The notes under the pieces were generated by a model. The model was not told the DNA's origin and did not search any database. It saw nothing but the letters and a program-made list of their open reading frames with translations. Positions 20,907 through 32,705 of a stretch of DNA of 64,000 bases are shown piece by piece (within the stretch, counting starts at the first letter, position 1; each line of letters begins with the position of its first letter). Source of the stretch: Pholiota molesta (lineage: Eukaryota; Basidiomycota; Agaricomycetes; Agaricales; Strophariaceae); the NCBI GenBank assembly GCA_014925825.1, contig JACGCK010000171.1, positions 31,668-95,667 of the forward strand. The letters run 5' to 3'. The translations under genes were made by a program, and so were the position numbers.

Positions 20907-23032
20907 ATGCCCGATTCCTTTTTCTCCGCCCCAAAACAAAAGAAGCGCAAGCGCGCGGAGTCCACATCGCATGGGCCAAAGAAATTTCCCCGTAATGCGA
21001 AGCAGCACGGAAAACAGACGACTGGCGCGGCCCCAGCGGGCAAGGGGAAACGTGCACGCGATGAGGAGCTGAGCGACCAGACAGATGAAGACGGCGACGT
21101 TGACGATATGGACTTGCGCGCGGACGATGCTGTGGAGGACAGTGGTGAGGAAGACGAGAACGAGACGCCGGCTGAGAAACGCCTACGGCTGGCGCAGCTC
21201 TATCTCGAGAGCGTTAAAGTCGGACTGGGTGTGTGTTCATCGTATTCAAGCTTTGTATTCATCGTTGACTTGGGTAACAGCCGATGGAGAATTTGACGTA
21301 GCAGAGATCGACAAAGAGCTCATCTCTGCTCGACTAAAACAAGATGTCCTCGAGCACTCGGGCAAAGTCCATCTTTTCATCGCTGACGCTGTACGTCTTT
21401 CCTCCTTTCCATTTCAAAAAAATCTTACTCTACACATAGTTCGACTTTTCACATCCCCCATCCACCATCCTTCATACCCGCGGACACCGCTTCTCTGTTA
21501 CCAGTGCCGTCGCCTCCGAGTCCGGCGAAACCCTCTACACCGCCGGCAAAGAAGGGCACATTATCAAATGGAACCTCGCCACCGGCAAAAAAGAACATAC
21601 CTTCTACAAAACCCGACCCCTTCTGATACCCAAGCAGCAACAACCTCAAAGGGGAAGGGCAAGGGCAAAAGCAAGTCGAATGCAACGGAGGACGTAAAAG
21701 GACACACGGACGAGGTGCTCGGGCTAGCACTCAGCGGCGACGGGAAGCTGCTCGCGAGCGCCGGCAGGGACAAGCGCCTTTGCGTCTGGGACGTGCAGAC
21801 GAACGCGTGGGTCAAAACGTTCGCGGGCATCCTCGGCCACAAAGACGCCGTCTCCGGCGTCGCGTTCCGCAAGGGCACCGCGCAGCTCTACTCCGCGTCG
21901 CTCGACCGCACGCTCAAGGTGTACGACCTCTCGCCGGCCGTGATGGGCTACGTCGAGACGCTCTTCGGGCACCAGGACCATGTGCTCGCGCTCGACGCCC
22001 TGCGTGGCGAGACGTGCGTCAGCATCGGCGCAAGGGACAAGACGGTGCGCTATTGGAAGATCGTGGACGAGACGCAGCTCGTGTTCCGCGGTGGGGGCCG
22101 GAGTCGGGTGCGCGAGGTTCTGGAAGGCGGGTTGAAGGGGACGAGGAGGATGAGGAAGGAGAGGATGACGAGGGAGTGAATGCGGCGGGTAAGGCGAAGA
22201 GAGACAGGAAAGGGAAGGGTAAGGAGGAGAGGTTCGTAGAAGGAAGTCTTGAGTGCGTGGCGATGGTGGACGAGACGACATTTATCAGTGGGGAGATAGC
22301 GGGTGAGTTTTTCTTTTTCGTTCATCCTAAATTTGGAGAGACAAAGCAAGTTAACATGGACATTTGACAATTTTGTAGTTCGATATGCCTCTGGACGACG
22401 ACCAAGAAAAAACCCATTTTCACACAGGCGCTCGCGCACGGACTGAACGAGGCACTATCCGAGTCGGAGGGCGTCATTCGTACCCCGCGCTGGATTACCT
22501 CCCTAGCGTGTCTACGGTATTCTGACTTGTTCGCGTCTGGTTAGTACTTTTCCACAGTTCTTAAACTCCATATCATATCTTCTAAACGCTCGAATGTCAT
22601 TACTAATCCTCTCCCTCACTAGGTTCATGGGAAGGTGACGTGCGGATATGGAAGCTCGACGCCAAACTCAAATCCTTCAGCCTCATCGGCAAAGTCTCCG
22701 CACCCGGCGTCGTGAATTCCCTCCAGCTCCTCGCCCTCCCGCGCACTTTCCCCAGCACCATATCCTGGCCGCGCCCAGAAGGACAGCCCGGCGCGCCGAT
22801 GAACGTCGACGTCGAGGACAGCGAAACGCCCGCGACGACAGAAACGACGGTGGAGACGGCGCGGCCGGCGAGGACGGGTCCGGAGATTGCGGTGCATCCG
22901 TTCGTACTCGTTGCGGGGCTGGGGCAGGAGCACCGGCTTGGGCGGTGGCTGAGTGTGAAGGAGGGCGGGGCGCGGAATGGGGCGATGGTGGCGCTGTTTA
23001 CCCCCAAATTGCGGACGGCGGGTGCGAGTTAG
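20907..23032 (+). CDS. RRP9: U3 snoRNP WD40 protein RRP9 (U3-55K), frame-broken in this assembly
   Basis: RRP9 binds U3 snoRNA and acts in nucleolar pre-rRNA processing. Exons: 20907-21228, 21281-21390, 21440-22302, 22379-22539, 22623-23032. The N terminus is basic and nuclear (APKQKKRKR) followed by an acidic tract. AEIDKELISARLKQDVLEHSG is diagnostic. WD repeats include GHIIKWNLATG, KRLCVWDVQ, DRTLKVYDL, DKTVRYWKI and GDVRIWKLD. The frame breaks three times, each time by one missing base: near the C run 21617-21620, the G run 22129-22131, and the G run 22290-22293. Restoring each leaves a normal WD40 chain, including SGGDSGS across the intron. A broken essential gene is unlikely, so consensus error is the better reading. 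Confidence 0.9.
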
Positions 23033-23688
23033 TTGGAGATGGTTGTTTGTTTGTCCCTTTTTCGTATTGTGCATTGCGCATCGCTGCTCAATTTTTTTTA
23101 CGCTGTAGCCATCATCGACATCTATTCATACCTACCCCCAGCAAAGTCATCGCTATTTTTTTTCTATCGCGCAACGTTTCTTCTTCTTTTGATTGATTAT
23201 TTGGCAATGACGGAAGGATCCTTCTACCATTTCTTTTCAACGCCTTGTCCGTGGTTAAGATTCGAAGAGTTACGGATGAGTAACAGCGCACAATTCGAAT
23301 GTACTCCCTTTCCATTTCAACCGAAGATCGAAGATCCGTGGTGAGACGGGCCAGAGGATCTACAGTATGCCGGTATGCTCCTTTTTCGATCAATCGCACT
23401 GGCTTACGGGGAGGATTAAGGGAGGATGGAAGGGAGGCTGACACCCTCCTATGTATCGCGATCGAGGCTGGCCGTCTCCCGCACTCATATAACACAGTAG
23501 GCCCGCTATCATGGCCCTCATCCCTCGATTCGTCAGAGTCAAGCGCTTAAACGCCCATCCATACCCGTTCAGCATACCGTCCGTTTCGCCCGCCCAACAT
23601 ACCAACCTTTGGCCATACCCTACATCCCTAAAAGCTCCTACCGCAGCACACCCATATATCACATTTTATATAAATCACAACTCATTTC
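23033..23688. other. Intergenic spacer
   Basis: RRP9 3' region and the promoter of the next gene. TATATAA at about 23668-23674 lies about 20 bases before the next start. No gene. Confidence 0.5.
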
Positions 23689-25102
23689 ATGCCCGCCCCG
23701 CGTGTAAACTCGCCACATTCGTCCATCGGCGCCGCCCTCGCGTGTTACTTTTCTGGGTGTCTGCACCTCCTCTCCATCAGTATCACCCTGAAGGCCCTCG
23801 AGCTGAGCGGGCGCGTCGTTGCTTCTATCCTGGCGTTGATGGCTGTCAGTGATAGAGGTGTGAGGAGAGCGGCCCAGCCTACGAAACAGGCACATTGCGA
23901 TATCACACATCAAGAGGAGATTCGTGACAGCGTCTATGAATTGCATGAGGTACGATCCCATCCAGAGTTCGGATAATACAATTCAGCAGCTGACGGGTTT
24001 CTTTGCATGGCAGAAGGTCCAGCTCAGATCACTGGCCGGAGAAGACCAACTTAACGAACATGGACTCGAAGATGACGACGAGGACGATGAAGGTGATATC
24101 GAGCTAGAGAAACTATCGCAACTGTGCGAACATACTACAGCCGCAGAACAGCATGTCTCTCGCTGGGGCGCCGTTCCTGGCTCTGAAGAACGCGGAAAGA
24201 ACAAGATGGAGTATGCCGATAGTCCTGATAGCCCCCACGTTGGCCAAATGGACACTTCGGACATCTTGGACGACATGTCTTCAGTGGAATACGGCACGGG
24301 TATGCTTTTTAGAGTGCGTATTCCTCTCGCCGAGTTGTTTATGTCTTCGCTTTTTATTTCTGACTATATGATGCAGCCCTTCGCCTCCAATGGCGCGCAC
24401 GCTCGCACTGTTACGCCAGCACGGAGCGGCGACTCCATCGCCAGTGACGACCCGTTCCTCCCTCCCGGCCTTGGGCCGCTCGCTCTCTCATTGTCGCCGC
24501 TCCCCACATTCAGCACTTGCATCCAACCCGGAAGCGCAGCGGCGTCGTCAAGTCGCTCGCGCATGAGCTTCGCGCTCCTCACCAACGACATGATGGACAG
24601 CGTTGGCAGAGAACGGGTGTGTCTTTTAACCGATATTCTATGCGTTTTTTCGGAGTATTGACGTACGTTCTGGCAGGGCGTCGATATCAAGGCCTCCCCG
24701 ACTGAGCTCATGAAGGCCCGTCCACGCGCATCACGATTTGGACGAGAGACCTGCGGGGAGGAGAGTGTAGATCCTCCAGTGAAAGCGAACACGATTGCCA
24801 CCACGGACGTCAGCCTAATACCATTTTCACCAACGCAGGCGGGCGCCAATATCACCTGCGACGCGAAGGCCATTATAACCAAAAGCAAAACTAATACCCC
24901 GACACAGATATACCGCGCACTATCTACCCTGAGCTTTTGGACACCAGCTCCTAAGATCGCAGTAACGATTGCACCGCCCGTTAAGCGCCGCCGTGGGGGT
25001 AGACGGCGCGACAGGGAAAAGAACAAGGAATACGAGAGCGAAAGCACGAGTCGTGATGTTTTTGGGGAGAGGATGCTGTTGCAACCGATGGGTGAGAAGT
25101 GA
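23689..25102 (+). CDS. Unrecognised acidic/basic protein (417 aa)
   Basis: Four exons fit with every junction in phase 0: 23689-23949, 23987-24313, 24377-24616, 24677-25102. The first exon is rich in hydrophobic residues (LHLLSISITLKALELSGRVV), exon 2 has an acidic stretch (EDDDEDDEGDIELE) and exon 4 ends with a basic cluster (VKRRRGGRRRDREKN) that could be a nuclear signal. Hydrophobic plus charged composition does not match a family I know. The acceptor of exon 2 is ambiguous by one codon (CAG repeated). Compositional bias over four frame-compatible exons supports coding, but there is no comparative support inside the window. Confidence 0.5.
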
Positions 25103-26024
25103 ACGTCGGATACATCGATGCATTGGAGGGCTAGCGCTGCTTGTATAGCCTACGCCCATTTATATAACAGCCATATTGGAATCAAATGGTATTAAGGCTT
25201 GTTTTTCAAACATCTACTTACGCTAGCAAGGAAGTATTTGTGTCATGGCATCTATAGATGAAGGGTATACAACATCATCCCATGACGCCCAAGAGAATCC
25301 TTTTCAATTTCGGAGTGGAAATACCAGATGGCGACGCTCGACGCTACGGAATAAGGTCAGATCATCATCAGGTCCCATGACCTGATGTAAATCCCAAGTC
25401 TAGTTGGTCATGATCCACATCCGACAGAAGACCAGCTGCTGCCCATCAGGCCCTGGGAGGATTAGGGAATTGAGCAACAGAGCTGACATTGACTATATAT
25501 GTAGGTCGAGAAACCAAAGATGTTTTCAAACTCGGAACATGCAGTATGCATGATCGTCGAACCAAAAAGGCATATCAATTTCCCTTTTTCAACTCGTCGA
25601 TCGTTGGCTGAAATAGGTAGTGAAATATTCAAAGTGCAGAGAACCCCGCATTTGACTCAAGACTTACTCAAGACATCATGAATTATTATCTTGATATCCT
25701 AGATATGTCCAATATTTGGAATGAGCTGCGTTCCTGCGGCACCGCCGCCAACAAACTACTCGGGGTAGGCCCCACTCTCATTGTCTGTTTTCCATGCTTC
25801 TATTATCTTATCTCCGAGCACAGGCTAAGAAGCGTGAACACTGAGTATATGTCTGCACGCACCCAAGAGTCAATTGCTCCACCAGTGCCCAATCTACTCC
25901 GGGTATACTACTAATAGCACATTTATCATTGTGTAGTTACGACTTCTTCTGAACTTCAGAAGGCGTAACAAAAATTCGGGTAGTTCATTCCTCTCTCAAC
26001 CAAAAAAACTCTCGCACACCTTAG
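25103..26024. other. Intergenic spacer
   Basis: A few short open frames, none convincing. No repeats or motifs recognised. Confidence 0.5.
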
Positions 26025-26121
26025 CGTCACCTGAGCGATTCGAACACTCGCGGTCAAAGACCAACCGCTGATCTACTACGGGGGTAGCAGGCGATCCCGT
26101 TAACCACTCCGGCAAAGTGAC
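26025..26121 (-). tRNA. tRNA-Ser(GCT) with a 15-base intron
   Basis: Class II tRNA. The acceptor stem GTCACTT pairs with AGGTGAC (one T-G wobble), discriminator G at 26025. D arm CCG...CGG with GTGGTTAA loop. Anticodon stem ATCGC pairs with GCGGT around loop CTGCTAA; anticodon GCT at 26088-26086. An intron occupies 26084-26070, directly after the base 3' of the anticodon. The long variable arm is a GGTC/GACC hairpin with TTT loop. T arm GAGTG-TTCGAAT-CGCTC. All structural elements of tRNA-Ser are present. CCA is not encoded, as expected in eukaryotes. Confidence 0.93.
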
Positions 26122-29100
26122 CTGGCGGGCCTGGGGGAAGATCGCATTGCCATTTGTAGGTTTGCATCTTCTGAATCCTTGTGCTATGTGGGTGGCGGCC
26201 GATATTGAGTGGACACGACGCTTGCATGACGGCTGAGAAAATCAATGGAAGGTACTGGAACGCACCTCGACCGACCGGGCATCTGAACTGACACCTGTAT
26301 GTGGGGTTAGACTTGGAGTTTGTTTGATATGGGATTATATGAAGCCTGTCTGACGCTCTCCGGGAGATATGCAAGGTAGGCTAAACGGCGAGCTTCTTAA
26401 AATTATCCTTTATTCGTCTTGACCATTTTTAGAAAATTGAATAGGTGCCTGCCTTGATGATGTCTGCTGAGAGGCTATGCATGTACCGGTACCCATTACA
26501 TACTATGTATATGAGGCCCTATACAATTACACCGACGTCATACATACATGATACCACCACCCATTGACACAAGCTTCGAAATGCTGATAGCTGATACGAG
26601 AATCTCGGGTACATATCACCATGTAGGCTCGGATTCCCAACGTGCAGTAGAATATATGGGGACGCCCCACTTCTCATGCACTGGTAACGCGGCAATACAT
26701 ACAGACATACCCTCTGAGGTCCTCGCAGCTGCTTTATTCTATTCGTATACGGTTGTCGGTGCGTGGCCTAAAGCTACTTTTGCAGTCACACACACACTTA
26801 CTTATCGCGATGACGCTCGTGGTCCCTGGGTGGTCAGTAGGACTCGGAAGGGAGATTCAGATAAGCAGCCCAGCTGAGGCGAGGCGAGACTGCACCCGTC
26901 CACGCAACGGCCCCACGCGCGCGTCCCACCCACACCCCAGGCGATGGCGTATCTCTCCCCACAACGTCATCCACGCCCTCAGATCTCCGTGCCCTTCCTC
27001 CTCTCGGAATCACTTCATACACGGGTGTTAACAGTTCTTCGGTAGACGGCTGCTGCGCTGATGACAGATAGACGCACGTCGTACCAAGGCTATGCACTGC
27101 ACGCATTCTAGGCAGACGACAGACCCTGGCGTGTGTGTGTGGGTGGTGTGTGAGTGGGTGGCAATCGAGCATCTGAATGGACGGAGAACAGAGCTGCCAA
27201 AATAACCCGCGCGGGATAAAAATACCCGCCCACGCCCCCCGTCTCCAGCCAGCCTCCGCCTGGCGCCGTGGGACGGGGGCGTGCAGCTTGGGTGCAGCGG
27301 CCACCTGACACGCGCGCACGCATTCGTGCGCGCAGGCCGGCGACGGGCGACGGCCATTTTTAAACGGCGTGGCACTGCCTGTTTGGGCGCGACGCATATT
27401 TGGACCCGTTGTGGAAAGAAGAAAGATACGCGGTGGGCGGGATTTTCGCCATGGACTCAGCGGCCGGCGTGGGCGAGCGCCCGGGCGGTGGGCGAGCGCC
27501 CGGGCGGTGGGCGAGCGCCCGGGCGGTGGGCGTCACGGGCGGTCTCGTGTGTGTGTTCGCCGGTCGGGGTGTGCCCGGGGTGTCTATATCATATATGATA
27601 CGATTTATCAATAAACGGGCGCCACGCTATCAGCGGACGTGCTCCTGCTTCCTAGTTAATTTCTCGGTGCGTTCCCGTCGTCCGCATTGAATTGCCTTCG
27701 AGGCAGTGGGCCGTGGGGAGTGTGTGGCGGTGATGCGCATTGAGTCCTGATTTATCCGGCGGTATTTTTGGGGTCTGGAAATTAAATGTCCTGCGATGCC
27801 TGTAATCAATTCATCTCTCCAAAGGGCTGGGGTAGGAGGAATGGGTATGACGGGTTGCGTAAATGTATGGAACGGTTACCCAACGACCAGCGATAGCCGG
27901 CGGATACTAGGGAACAGCGCCTCGTTGATATCAAATTTGTGGAGTCGAATGCGCGTATGCGCTTACCATGAAGGAGACTGGCGCGCGCCATAAGTAGATT
28001 GTGCTGTTGAGGCGGTTGTATAGATAAGCTCGCTGGTGGTAGCTGCTGGCGTGTATTCGAGCCGAAGTTTGGGGGGCGTAGGAATAGCTGTCAGAACAGA
28101 ATCGTCTAGATTGTTAAATGCATTTGGGTACCAAGTTAATTGATTACATTGGCTTCGCAATCGTCATTGACATGCTACAAGGTTAAGCCACATCCGTAGT
28201 GAAAATCATACCCATGGCTATCTTTATCAGACAGGCAGCCACCAAACTTCAAAGAAGAATCCTTCGGAGAAAGCTGCCATATAGGCGCAGAAGATCTGGC
28301 ATGCATGCAGCGCGCAGCAGGCGTGTCGTTGGTGCACGCAAACGCGACGGAAGGCGTGCACGGACATAAGGGAAAGGAAGCAGGGCCACCATGTGCCTCG
28401 GGCTGCATCTGATACCAGGGCATCTGGGACGCGCGAGGCGCGGGTGACGCAGCGTGCGTGAGGGAGCGTGATGGCCCGTGACAAGGGGGGAGGGAAAACG
28501 GCCGTTGCGCGCGCTGCGTGCTGGGAAGAAAGCCCCGTAAATCCAGCGAAAATCCCTCGCCGAACAGATAGATGCAGATGCACAGCCTTGCTGCGAGGCG
28601 AGCAGGCTTGTCAATCGGATCGGGAAGGGGGAGTCAGCAGGTCGGCTGGAGATAGGACATGCGTGTGCCAGCAAGATTGGGACAGCAAGAAAAAAAGGGG
28701 AAGTCGAGTACATGAGTATTCGCGGGAGAAGAGGAGGGGGTGGCGATGCTCGATTGTAAGCTGCAACCGCTGCCTACTTATTAAGATGACGAGAGTGGAC
28801 AAAGGACGCGGAGGGCGTGGATAAGGCGGTGGCTGGCCGGGGAAAGGCATATTTAAGTTGGAGACGGTATTTCCAATGGGAACGGATACCGGGCGAGAAT
28901 GTAGAGGCAGAACTAGCGCGACATGAGGCCAGAGTAACACAGGCCCTTCCTCTGGCGAAAAGCGCGCAGAGTTGCACCTGATCGAAGCGCACAAAGCGCT
29001 ATGAGCCAGGGATACGAGATATTGCAGCAGATAAAACAGCGCAGTAGCACGGTCTTGGGAGCGCGGGGGGCACGCTGGTGGTGGCGGTGGAAAAAGAATA

Positions 29101-29323
29101 CGCGGAGAGAATATATGTTTTCTGCGTTGCAATGTCGGAGAATCTGGTGATGTGCTTGGCTGTGTTTGCACGTGTTGTGTAGTGGTCTGTGCGAGTATAA
29201 GGAAGGCCGGGCCTGTCAACTTGGGACAACACCCTCCTCACATACAGCCACCTCGAACCATGATTAAAGCCACCTCCTCCCCCGTCGCGTTTCCTTCCTC
29301 CCAATAACCCAAGTTGCTCTCTT
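26122..29323. other. Long gene-poor GC-rich region
   Basis: About 3.2 kb upstream of the copper-fist gene without a supportable gene. Long open frames between 26834 and 29300 on both strands overlap each other and reflect high GC. It holds the 27471-27536 repeat. Nothing else recognised. Confidence 0.5.
27471..27536. repeat. Three tandem 20-base GC-rich repeats
   Basis: A unit reading GGGCGAGCGCCCGGGCGGT plus a base recurs three times without interruption. Each unit contains the self-complementary core GCGCCCGGGCG, so the array is rich in small palindromes. Confidence 0.9.
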
Positions 29324-29344
29324 GCTGGCGAGCAACTCGCCAGC
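29324..29344 (+). promoter_or_regulatory. Perfect 9-bp inverted repeat in the copper-fist leader
   Basis: GCTGGCGAG and CTCGCCAGC flank the triplet CAA, ending 18 bases before the ATG at 29363. In RNA this would be a stable GC-rich hairpin next to the start codon; in DNA a palindromic protein site. Confidence 0.6.
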
Positions 29345-29362
29345 GCCTAGCCGTTCTTCATC

Positions 29363-31441
29363 ATGGTCTGTCCTGTGCTGGCAATTTTTTTGGCAACCTG
29401 CTCACACCGTGTCGCGTCTAGATCATCAGCAGCAAAAAATACGCATGGTATGTTTTTATCAGAATTTTCGGCGTCGTTTCTGATTTTTTATCGCATTTTC
29501 TCTAGCGAGACCTGCATTAAAGGACATCGGTCTTCAGCATGCAAACACACAGATCGTCCTCTCTTTGAAATAAAAAAGAAAGGTCGCCCTGTAACCCAAT
29601 GTGAACACTGTCGAGAGCTCCGTAAACAGAAACAAGTACATGTCAAATGCGTCTGCGAACAAAAAGATTTCCCTCAGCAAGGTGTGTTGCCCCACACTCT
29701 TCCGTTCGTGTTACGGCTGGCTCATAGATAAGATTGCATTTTACGCTTCTCCTTGCTCAGGCTCTAAGCCAGGTTTTGAGAGCGCCGCGTTCCCCACAGG
29801 CTTACCGCCAGCCTTGGGGGCGTCGGTCGCATTCCCAAACTCTGCAGATGGCGCCTCGTCGGATTCTGACCCTGGTGGTATGCAGCTCCTTGCCCGGCGA
29901 CATCTTCCCCGTTAGTCTCCCATGCTGATCTAACACTAGGGGTGCTCAATGGCCACCGCTGCAAGTTGGGAGACCCTTGCACCTGCGTCACGCCGAGAAC
30001 TAGGATTCGCGCGAGTGATGCCTCGGACGCTCATGCGAGCTCCTCACGCCGCGCTGGTGGTGGCCATCCTATGCCCACCCCAGCTGCGAATATCCTTGAG
30101 CGTATCTACGCTCTGCGCCCCATTGTACCCCGTCCGCCATCCCAGGGCCCCTATACTACTGGTGGGCCCCTCCACAACCCCTCCACGGGTATCCCACACG
30201 GTCATGCCAGCCGCCACCATGATGGGTTTACGCCTTACGGCTCTCGTCACGGTATGACCCCTCATAGCAGTGTACCTCCTCAGTCTTATGGGGCCCTACA
30301 TGCCTCTCCCAATCCTACATTTCCTTATAACGAGCAGGTGTACGACCCCTTCCAGATGGAAACCTGGGCATCTGGTCCAGAAAACGGGGGGATGGACATG
30401 GATAACCTCAGTCTTCCCTCCATGTGTGAGTGCGGCGACGACTGCTCGTGTCCTGGCTGCATCCACCACAGCCGCGCCACTGCCATACCCTCCTCGTCAG
30501 CCTACTCCTCATGCAGCAACCCCGCCCACTGCGGGACCTGCTTGGACTGCACCATCATGGCCCTCCCACACTCCGCCATCTTGCCGCCCAACACCGCCTT
30601 GTCAATATACGACTCCTCCGAGGCGATCGACAACTGGCTCCGAACGATGTCTGCGTCCAATCCCACTGACCAATCCGCTTTCCAGCAAGATTTTCTTTCC
30701 TTCCAACAACAGCAGCAGCAACAACAATCCCCCACGTGGAACAACAACAGCCGCGGCTACCCTTTTCCCGACCCCACTGCCGGTGGCTTGGGCGGGTACA
30801 ACCCGAACCAGCCCATGATGCCGTTCAACGCCACGAACGAGCCCAGCGCAGGAACGGGCGCGCCCCTCTCCCACGCGCGCCAGCGCTCGCAGCCCGCGGA
30901 CGACATCCACATCGACCCGCGCCTCCTCCCCTCTTCCGCACGCCCCAAAGGCGGCCGCAGCGGCGGCGGCGGCGGGGACACGGGCATGCTCCACCCGCCG
31001 CCGAGCGCGCCCTTCCTCGCGCTCCCGGACGCGTCCGGCCCCGCGGCGCGCAGCCGCTCGCCCTCGACGTCCTCGCAGTCCAGCCACGGGTACCACGGGC
31101 ACGCGTCCGACGGCGGCGGCGGCGGCGGCGCGGCGTACCGCCCCTCCGGGCGCGTGCAGGGCATCAGTGCGTACGGGCAGCAGCATGGGCACGGGCACGC
31201 GCGCGCGGGGGCGGCGCCGCCGCTGACGATGAACACGCTGACGATGAACAATGTGAACGTGAATGTGCGCCCGGGGCTGGCGCGCGGCCCGAGCTCGGGG
31301 GCGGGGAGCGCGTCGCCGGGCTCCGCTGCGTATGCGCATGGGGGCAGCCCGCCGGGGAGCGCGCATGTGGATGGCGCTGGGGCGGCGGTGGCGGGGGGCG
31401 CGGATGGCGGGCCTTCGTTGGCGGGGTTGCATATTTATTGA
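29363..31441 (+). CDS. CUF1: Copper-fist transcription factor (607 aa)
   Basis: Nuclear copper-sensing regulator of the ACE1/MAC1/CUF1 family. Exons: 29363-29365 (ATG only), 29422-29447, 29506-29681, 29761-29877, 29940-31441, total 608 codons. The fist is near-complete: KKYACETCIKGHRSSAC from residue 6, HTDRPLFEIKKKGRPVTQCEHC with the KGRP minor-groove element, and QVHVKCVC. Downstream are GHRCKLGDPCTC and a second Cys cluster near residue 270 (MCECGDDCSCPGC, then CSNPAHCGTCLDC), like the copper-sensing C-terminal clusters of activators for copper uptake. The remainder is low complexity, rich in Gln, Gly, Ser and Pro. The single-codon first exon is inferred from the required splice. It lies between the two laccase arms, about 4 kb from LCC2. 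The symbol denotes the family, not proven orthology. Confidence 0.92.
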
Positions 31442-32705
31442 GGCGTGATGAATTTAGGAGCGAGAGCTTTATCTGCCGTGTGCGTGCATGCCCGGTCAAC
31501 GTTCGCGTCCATTTGCTCCGCGTTTTTGTGTGCACGTTTGTCGTTCTTAGGCGCTGCTGCTGCTTTATTCCTTTTCTTTCATATTTCGTCGTTGCCTCCT
31601 ATAAAAAAAATCTCCGCTTTCTACGAATGTTCTTACTTTTTGCTAGCTTCTTATCTATCCGAGTGCTTACCTCTCGCTTTCTTTCTTTCTTCTTCGCCCG
31701 CGTCGTCCGCGTCCTTCCTTCTTGCATCTTCCATCTTTCATCTTCCGCCACGCCTCCCTCTCTCTGCCTTCGTGCTTCCATCCAGCTCCGCTCACGTTAT
31801 CGTGCATCGGCCTTCCGTTTCGAGAACCGCCCCTGCGCTTCGAATTCCCATCTCCTTCGGGTGGGGATCTCCCCCCCTTTCCGAGTTCCTTACTTACTTA
31901 CTTATACGCCCTTGGGCCTTTTACTCTTACCAACCGTTCTTGTCCATTCCAATTCCAATTCCATCGCGTCGGGCTGGCCGGCCGGCCAGCCACCCAGCCA
32001 CCCACCCGTGCGGGTCAGTCCCCAGTTGCGTTGTGTGCAGTTTTTTTTCTTTGTTCGTGTCGTTCGATGAATCCCGGTCGGTGTGACTTTTGTAAGATAG
32101 AGTACTTAAGTAGATGGCGGAGTTGAGGAGTGTTTAAATTTCGTGGGGTGTTGGTTCGTGTATCTATTGTCTGAATCGGTGTTTGCAGGTCTCCGACTCG
32201 GAGTGCATTCGTTGAGGCGCGACATCCATGATCCTGCAGTGCTGGATGAGGCAAGCATCCGTTGACTAGACCTGTCCTCGTTTGTTCCGGCGGGGTTCAC
32301 CCCAGGTGAATAGTTGCGATAACCAGTAGGATGTCCACGTTCACGCGCGAGACCATCGGAGGCCTATACGACCTGACTGCGTAGTGCTTCATTTTTACAC
32401 CACCATTCCATTGATATGGTTCAGCGCTTTGGCGACCATGCAACGGATGAACAGATTTAAATGCAGCGCTTGGATGCTGTACGTGGTATTTGTGTGCTGT
32501 CTTTGACGAGTATACATATTCTTGTACTTGGATTTCAGCAGATGAGCGCTAGTTACCAACACCGCCCAAGAGGATGACACAGGTGGGAACTGTTCCAAGG
32601 CGTTTGAAGCCGTGTCATTCGAAGTTGGTCCCTCCTTGGTCTTTGCTAGCGAGTACGCCAACTGACAACTGTTCCCAACACCAACCACACTGCGGTTCTC
32701 ACACA
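31442..32705. other. Pyrimidine-rich 3' region and spacer
   Basis: The plus strand from 31500 to 32060 is strikingly C/T-rich (TTTCTTTCTTTC-like patches), giving long meaningless open frames. Otherwise nothing recognised. Confidence 0.5.

Noticed and set aside
21600..22300. Programmed frameshifting in RRP9
   Set aside because: No slippery heptamer with a following structure, three sites in one gene, and the same lesion type in unrelated genes; consensus error is simpler.
26834..29300. Several long open frames up to 202 codons on both strands
   Set aside because: High GC removes stops; the frames overlap one another and are Ala/Arg/Pro-rich without family features.
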